Origin: Albidovulum denitrificans
GTDB lineage: Bacteria > Pseudomonadota > Alphaproteobacteria > Rhodobacterales > Rhodobacteraceae
Assembly: GCF_002973535.1 (NCBI RefSeq)
Contig: NZ_PVEP01000001.1
Coordinates: forward strand, 868,001 to 932,000
Length of the DNA stretch: 64,000 nucleotides
Reading direction: 5' to 3'
The translations under genes were made by a program, and so were the position numbers. Positions within the stretch are counted from its first letter, which is position 1; each line of letters starts with the position of its first letter. The notes beneath the pieces were generated by a model, which searched no databases, was not told the origin of the DNA, and saw only the letters and a list, made by a program, of their open reading frames with translations. Positions 60,235-64,000 of the stretch are shown here, piece by piece.

Positions 60235-61506
60235 TCACTCGTCGTCGAGTGATTTCAGGAAAGCGACCAGATCGGTTTCTTCCGCCGGGGTCAGCTTGAG
60301 GTCCCCCAGCTCATCCCGGTTCATGGTCGCTTCGATTTCGGGCGCGGGCCAGCAGCCCCCGGCCATCGCCTCTGCCTCCGATGCCAGCGGATCGGCGCAG
60401 CGCGGCAGGGTGTCCCGCGTGTTGTAGAAATGCACGACCCCTTCCAGCGTCTTGAAATAGCCGTTGTGCATATAGGCCTTGGGGTCGTTCGGGGAGAGGA
60501 CCTTGGTCAGGTTTCGCAGCGTCGGCACCTGCTGCGCGCCCATCACGCCATCGGCAAGGCTGGCATAGACCGGGTCGGTCTTCAGATAGGCGCCAAGGCC
60601 GGGGTCGATATAGTCCGCACCTTGCGGGTTGTCGCGGTTGCGCGGGACGCCAAGGTTGTCATAGGTCCAGTCGGTGAAGACCGCCCGCATCTCGCGCCCC
60701 GTCGGCGTCAGGACGTGACAGGCGGCGCAGTTGCCCTTGTCCTCGGCCTCGAAAAGCGCAAGCCCGCGCAACTCCTGCTCCGTCAGCGTGCCGGTCCCCG
60801 CGACCCAGGCGTCATAGCGCGAGGAGAAGGGGTTGACCTCGTCGGTCTTTTCGAAAGCCGCGAGCGCGATGGCGATGCGATCGAAGGCGGCGTCGATCCG
60901 GGCCGCCAGCACCTCATCCCCGATCTCGATCCTGGCGTCGGGGTCGTCGCATTGCGCCACGATCTCCGCCGGGATGTCGACCATCGCGTCGGCGCCCCAG
61001 ACATCGGTGAAGGCGACGGGGTAAAGGTCGGGGTCGTCCGGGCTCATCACACGGGCGACTGCGCAGGCGGCATGGGGCAGCCCCATCTCCACCGGGTTCA
61101 GAAGCGGGCCTTGCGCCTGATCGGCGGTGGGGGAGCCAAGCTTCTTGCCCGTCGCCCGACCGTCTAGGAAGGCACCGCCGACGATGGTCACGTCGCCCTC
61201 GTCGATGATGTGATGCAGGATCGGCGAGAACGTCGCATAGGCAAGCGAGGGCGGCTTGCGGTTGCCGAAGCGGCCGGGGACGGAGCCTTCGACGACCGAA
61301 CCGCCCGCGTTGAACTCCGCGAACGGACTGCCGAAACCGGCGGCGGGATCGTGGCAGGAGGCGCAGGACTGGTTGCGGTGGGCCGACAGGTTGGTGTCAA
61401 AGAAAATCTCCCGGCCCAGCGCCTCAAGCTGGTCCGGGCCGGTCTGCACGGCAAGCACGGGCGCCGCCGCGCCGAGTGCTGCAATGATGCTGATGACCGC
61501 CTTCAT
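60235..61506 (-). CDS. Di-haem cytochrome c peroxidase (MauG/CcpA family)
   Basis: 423 residues. Signal peptide (AVISIIAALGAAAPVLA). First haem site CASCH at 48–52 (QSCASCHDPAAGF), second CAACH near 258–262 (GNCAACHVL). Family blocks LGREIFFDTNLSAHRN and QVPTLRNLTKVLSPNDPKAY are present. It reduces H2O2 in the periplasm using cytochrome c or cupredoxin electrons, or, if MauG-like, oxidises a protein partner; at 423 residues it is longer than classical CcpA, which favours the MauG-like branch. The start ATG 61506 puts the signal peptide at the N-terminus. Confidence 0.9.
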   Translation of the reverse strand: MKAVISIIAALGAAAPVLAVQTGPDQLEALGREIFFDTNLSAHRNQSCASCHDPAAGFGSPFAEFNAGGSVVEGSVPGRFGNRKPPSLAYATFSPILHHIIDEGDVTIVGGAFLDGRATGKKLGSPTADQAQGPLLNPVEMGLPHAACAVARVMSPDDPDLYPVAFTDVWGADAMVDIPAEIVAQCDDPDARIEIGDEVLAARIDAAFDRIAIALAAFEKTDEVNPFSSRYDAWVAGTGTLTEQELRGLALFEAEDKGNCAACHVLTPTGREMRAVFTDWTYDNLGVPRNRDNPQGADYIDPGLGAYLKTDPVYASLADGVMGAQQVPTLRNLTKVLSPNDPKAYMHNGYFKTLEGVVHFYNTRDTLPRCADPLASEAEAMAGGCWPAPEIEATMNRDELGDLKLTPAEETDLVAFLKSLDDE

Positions 61507-61732
61507 GGCCTTCGTTCCCTCTTCCGACCTGCCCCGGATCGGATTTCCGATTAAATTTGTCAACTACAATTTTCGACCGCCATTTCTCGCATCACCGGGC
61601 CGAAACGGCACAGAATGACTCGTACAACTTTGGTTATATTACAAGAAAACAAACCTAAGTGGCACCAAAACGCGCCTCACTACAAGGAAACTATTTCCCT
61701 TTGGAATCAGGATTGTTGCCCGGATAACGCGG
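61507..61732. promoter_or_regulatory. AT-rich upstream region of the peroxidase gene
   Basis: Between about 61550 and 61720 the sequence is clearly richer in A and T than its surroundings. On the minus strand TTGACA (61563–61558) is a perfect -35 hexamer, but no good -10 follows at 17 bp. The inverted repeat ATCGG-ATTT-CCGAT (61538–61551) lies just downstream and could bind a regulator. TAATATAACC (near 61636) is another possible promoter part. No assignment to a known regulator is made. Confidence 0.35.
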
Positions 61733-61766
61733 AAAACCCCCGTGCGGGACGTCGCACGGGGGTTTT
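61733..61766 (-). terminator. Rho-independent terminator of msrB
   Basis: AAAACCCCCGTGCG and CGCACGGGGGTTTT are exact 14-bp complements around a 6-nt loop, 25 nt past the msrB stop. It works on either strand. Confidence 0.9.
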
Positions 61767-61790
61767 GGACGGGCTTCGGGTCGAATCGGA

Positions 61791-62258
61791 TCAGGCGGGG
61801 CGGAACACCATCGCCACGCCGTTCATGCAGTAGCGCTTGCCGGTCGGTTTCGGGCCATCGTCGAAGACATGGCCCAGATGCCCGCCGCAGCGGCGGCAAT
61901 GCACCTCGGTCCGGCGGCCGAGAAGGCCCCAGTCGGCCTTGGTCGCCACCGCATCCGGCAGGGGCCTCCAGAACGACGGCCAGCCGGTGCCGCTGTCATA
62001 TTTCGTCGTCGAGGAATAAAGCGCGAGATCACAGCCCGCGCAGTGAAAGGTCCCGTCGCGATGTTCGTCGTTCAGCGGGCTGGTGAAGGCGCGTTCGGTA
62101 TCTTCCTGCCGCAGCACCCTGTATTGCGCCGGGGACAGAAGCTTGCGCCATTCGGCATCGGTCTTCGTCACCTCAAAGGCTTCGGCGGCGCGGGCCAGCC
62201 CAGGCCCAAGGGCCAGAACCGCCACACCACTGGCCAGAAATCCACGTCGTGTCGTCAT
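61791..62258 (-). CDS. msrB: Peptide-methionine (R)-S-oxide reductase MsrB, exported
   Basis: 155 residues. A twin-arginine signal (MTTRRGFLASGVAVLALGPG) directs export. The MsrB domain includes the zinc pairs CAGC and CRRCGG, the block YDSGTGWPSFWRPLPD and catalytic Cys144 in RYCMNGVAM. It repairs oxidised methionine in the periplasm. Its neighbour, an H2O2-reducing di-haem peroxidase, suits an envelope oxidative-stress pair, although a terminator separates them. A longer frame to 62432 would disrupt the Tat signal. Confidence 0.94.
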   Translation of the reverse strand: MTTRRGFLASGVAVLALGPGLARAAEAFEVTKTDAEWRKLLSPAQYRVLRQEDTERAFTSPLNDEHRDGTFHCAGCDLALYSSTTKYDSGTGWPSFWRPLPDAVATKADWGLLGRRTEVHCRRCGGHLGHVFDDGPKPTGKRYCMNGVAMVFRPA

Positions 62259-62307
62259 GGCGTCTTTCCCTTTCAACCTTGGCGCCACTATGGACCATAT
62301 CCATGTT

Positions 62308-62763
62308 TCAGGGGGTAAAACCTTCCCCCGTCCCGCTCGCGATCGCGTGAGGAGCCCCACCCCGCAAGCGGCGTGCGGCAAGATGTATCCCGGCAAAGGC
62401 GGCGGCCCAGAAAAGCGCCTGCACGGGGCCATTGAACGTCACCATAAGTCCGTAGATCGCCCCGATCATCAGCCCCCCGACTACGCGCACATAGGGATCG
62501 GCCAGCGCCACCCCCATCCCGCCAAAGGCCCCGCCTGCCGCCGTGGCCAACAGCGCGCCAAGCACCGCGATGGCCCAGCCAAAGCGCCCGCGCCGCCCGA
62601 ACCAGCCCGCAAAGATCAGCCCGCCGACCAGCGCCCCGCCCCCGGCGGCGGTCAGCGCCGCGGGATCGTAAAGCCCACCCTGCAGCACCATCTCCACCAG
62701 CATCACACCGGTCCCGGTCGCCCCGATCATCGCGGCGACCGCCATTCTTTGCCCAAACCTCAT
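62308..62763 (-). CDS. Small polytopic membrane protein of unknown family
   Basis: 151 residues with four hydrophobic segments: MAVAAMIGATGTGVMLVEMV, LTAAGGGALVGGLIFAGW, WAIAVLGALLATAAGGAFGG and a pair near VVGGLMIGAIYGLMVTF. No family is recognised. CAGGAGGGACGG is an excellent ribosome-binding site. Ends 49 nt before msrB on the same strand, so the two could share a transcript. A second, +1-shifted frame is open over most of the same stretch but lacks this profile. Confidence 0.7.
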   Translation of the reverse strand: MRFGQRMAVAAMIGATGTGVMLVEMVLQGGLYDPAALTAAGGGALVGGLIFAGWFGRRGRFGWAIAVLGALLATAAGGAFGGMGVALADPYVRVVGGLMIGAIYGLMVTFNGPVQALFWAAAFAGIHLAARRLRGGAPHAIASGTGEGFTP

Positions 62764-62935
62764 CCGTCCCTCCTGCCGTTTCGTGACAGCCCGGTTCTGC
62801 CAGCCCATTCGTGCAGAAATTCCCGAGCTTCCCCGCAGGAGATGCGCGCAAACCGCCCGCTCCCCTTGCACCCCCCCGCATTCTCCGCCATCAAGGCCGG
62901 TGTGACGCCCGGCACGGGTTCCGGGCGACCAGACG

Positions 62936-63922
62936 ATGGCGGTCCCAATGCTCGATCAGAACGTGAAACCAACCGAAGAAATCTCCGTCCGGGAGGTTTT
63001 TGGCATCGACACCGAGATGAAGGTGAAAGGGTTCGCCGAGCGCACCGACCGCGTGCCTGACATCGACCCGACCTACAAGTTCGACCCCGACACCACGCTC
63101 GCCATCCTCGCGGGCTTTGCCTATAACCGCCGGGTGATGATCCAGGGCTATCACGGCACCGGCAAATCGACCCATATCGAACAGGTCGCCGCGCATCTGA
63201 ACTGGCCCTGCGTGCGCGTCAACCTCGACAGTCATATCAGCCGGATCGACCTGATCGGGAAGGACGCGATCAAGCTGCGCGACGGCAAGCAGGTGACGGA
63301 GTTTCACGAAGGCATCCTGCCCTGGGCGCTGCGCAACCCCGTCGCGATTGTCTTCGATGAATACGACGCGGGCCGCGCCGACGTCATGTTCGTGATCCAG
63401 CGGGTGCTGGAACATGACGGCAAGCTGACGCTTCTTGACCAGAATGAGATCATCACGCCGAACCCGAACTTCCGCCTGTTCGCGACCGCGAACACGGTTG
63501 GCCTTGGCGACACGACCGGGCTCTATCACGGCGTTCAGCAGATCAACCAGGCGCAGATGGACCGCTGGAGCCTGGTGGCGACGCTGAACTACCTGTCCCA
63601 CGACGCCGAAACCGCGATCGTGCTGGCCAAGAACCCGCATTACAACACCGAGAAGGGCCGCAAGACGATCGCCCAGATGGTGACCGTCGCCGACCTGACG
63701 CGCACCGCCTTCATGAACGGCGACCTGTCGACCGTGATGTCGCCCCGGACGGTCATCAACTGGGCCCAGAACGCCGAGATCTTCCGCAACGTGGGCTATG
63801 CCTTCCGGCTCACCTTCCTCAACAAATGCGATGAGCTTGAGCGGCAGACGGTGGCCGAGTTCTATCAGCGCTGCTTTGATGAGGAACTGCCGGAAAGTGC
63901 GGCGAGCCAGAGTATCCGGTAA
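62936..63922 (+). CDS. cobS: Cobaltochelatase subunit CobS
   Basis: 328 residues. AAA+ ATPase with Walker [11 protein letters not shown] (71–80), Walker [16 protein letters not shown], and sensor region [20 protein letters not shown]. CobS works with CobT and CobN to insert cobalt into hydrogenobyrinic acid a,c-diamide in aerobic cobalamin synthesis. The N-terminal [19 protein letters not shown] is family-typical. CobT would normally follow downstream, beyond the window. An internal ATG at 62948 (MLDQNV) is an alternative start. Confidence 0.95.
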   Translation: MAVPMLDQNVKPTEEISVREVFGIDTEMKVKGFAERTDRVPDIDPTYKFDPDTTLAILAGFAYNRRVMIQGYHGTGKSTHIEQVAAHLNWPCVRVNLDSHISRIDLIGKDAIKLRDGKQVTEFHEGILPWALRNPVAIVFDEYDAGRADVMFVIQRVLEHDGKLTLLDQNEIITPNPNFRLFATANTVGLGDTTGLYHGVQQINQAQMDRWSLVATLNYLSHDAETAIVLAKNPHYNTEKGRKTIAQMVTVADLTRTAFMNGDLSTVMSPRTVINWAQNAEIFRNVGYAFRLTFLNKCDELERQTVAEFYQRCFDEELPESAASQSIR

Positions 63923-63952
63923 CGTAGGTTGGGCAATATTGCCCATCCCACG
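63923..63952. repeat. 30-bp intergenic palindrome after cobS
   Basis: A perfect core TGGGCAATATTGCCCA (63930–63945) is flanked by further partly complementary bases (CGTAGGT… and …TCCCACG). The remaining bases to 64000 include TTAACC and a terminal ATG that may start the next gene, but nothing more can be said. Confidence 0.6.
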
Positions 63953-64000
63953 GGATAAATTCACGCCCTGTTAACCACGCGCCGCGACGCTGGCCGCATG

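Noticed and set aside
62800-62936. Cobalamin riboswitch ahead of cobS
   Set aside because: The conserved B12-box type sequence was not found in the short upstream region, which also overlaps the leader of a divergent gene.

Overview
The window is a dense chromosomal segment of a high-GC alphaproteobacterium, almost certainly Rhodobacterales (Rhodobacteraceae/Paracoccaceae). The evidence is gene content and order: SUV3-like helicase–S4 protein–FdxA–CarD, BolA–J-domain protein–CobS, a DUF6476 protein, a VPLPA-CTERM protein, and an RTX protein ending in a Hint domain. I cannot name the genus. No phage, transposase, integrase, plasmid gene or CRISPR array is visible.

Layout. 1–5.6 kb: end of a SIMPL-domain gene, a 951-residue PilM/GspC-like low-complexity envelope protein, and a CPA2 cation/proton antiporter. 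5.7–10.7 kb: the CarD, FdxA, S4 and helicase block plus a TPR protein. 10.7–15.9 kb: SCP2 and hydrolase genes, then the four-gene Anbu proteasome cluster (Anbu, transglutaminase, alpha-E, ATP-grasp). 16–26 kb: M3 oligoendopeptidase, the RTX/Hint protein, membrane dipeptidase, Gfo/Idh oxidoreductase, RpoH, an RluA-type synthase whose start overlaps that of a divergent DUF6476 gene, and tRNA-Cys. 26.4–29.4 kb: three Tad-type pilus genes. 29.5–37.9 kb: pirin, TetR regulator, small lipoprotein, homoserine dehydrogenase, GlpX, RecJ, tRNA-Glu, L33, a DUF533 protein and RNase P RNA. 38–45 kb: amidase, excalibur lipoprotein, GatC/GatA, a UPF0173 hydrolase, a DUF1127 protein, TadA, and an RluB-type synthase with a repetitive basic tail. 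45.1–51.2 kb: a seven-gene operon of membrane and toxic-anion stress type (27-residue membrane peptide, XpaC, TelA, DUF2927, DUF4241-like, SPFH+GYF, zinc ribbon+TM). 51.3–57.5 kb: PfkB kinase, Dtd, EamA transporter, enoyl-CoA hydratase, a small membrane-anchored protein, GatB and a VPLPA-CTERM protein. 57.7–64 kb: two DUF4177 paralogues, BolA, J-domain protein, di-haem peroxidase, MsrB, a membrane protein and CobS.

Genes that work together: GatC/GatA (39.6–41.4 kb) and GatB (55.3 kb) form one tRNA-dependent amidotransferase although encoded about 14 kb apart. The Anbu cluster looks like a peptide-processing or peptide-synthesis unit of unknown substrate. The 45–51 kb operon joins modules known separately from Bacillus (XpaC/YaaN and YdjI/YdjG).

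The most unusual signal is a 91-bp double palindrome present three times without gaps (5553–5643, 58385–58475, and inverted at 58842–58932). Two copies supply the stop codon of the gene they follow. The two copies near 58.4–58.9 kb lie in inverted orientation and tightly enclose the second DUF4177 gene, like a MITE-bounded cassette.

Starts were chosen by ribosome-binding sites, family N-termini and gene spacing. Family calls are from reading the proteins, without database searches.
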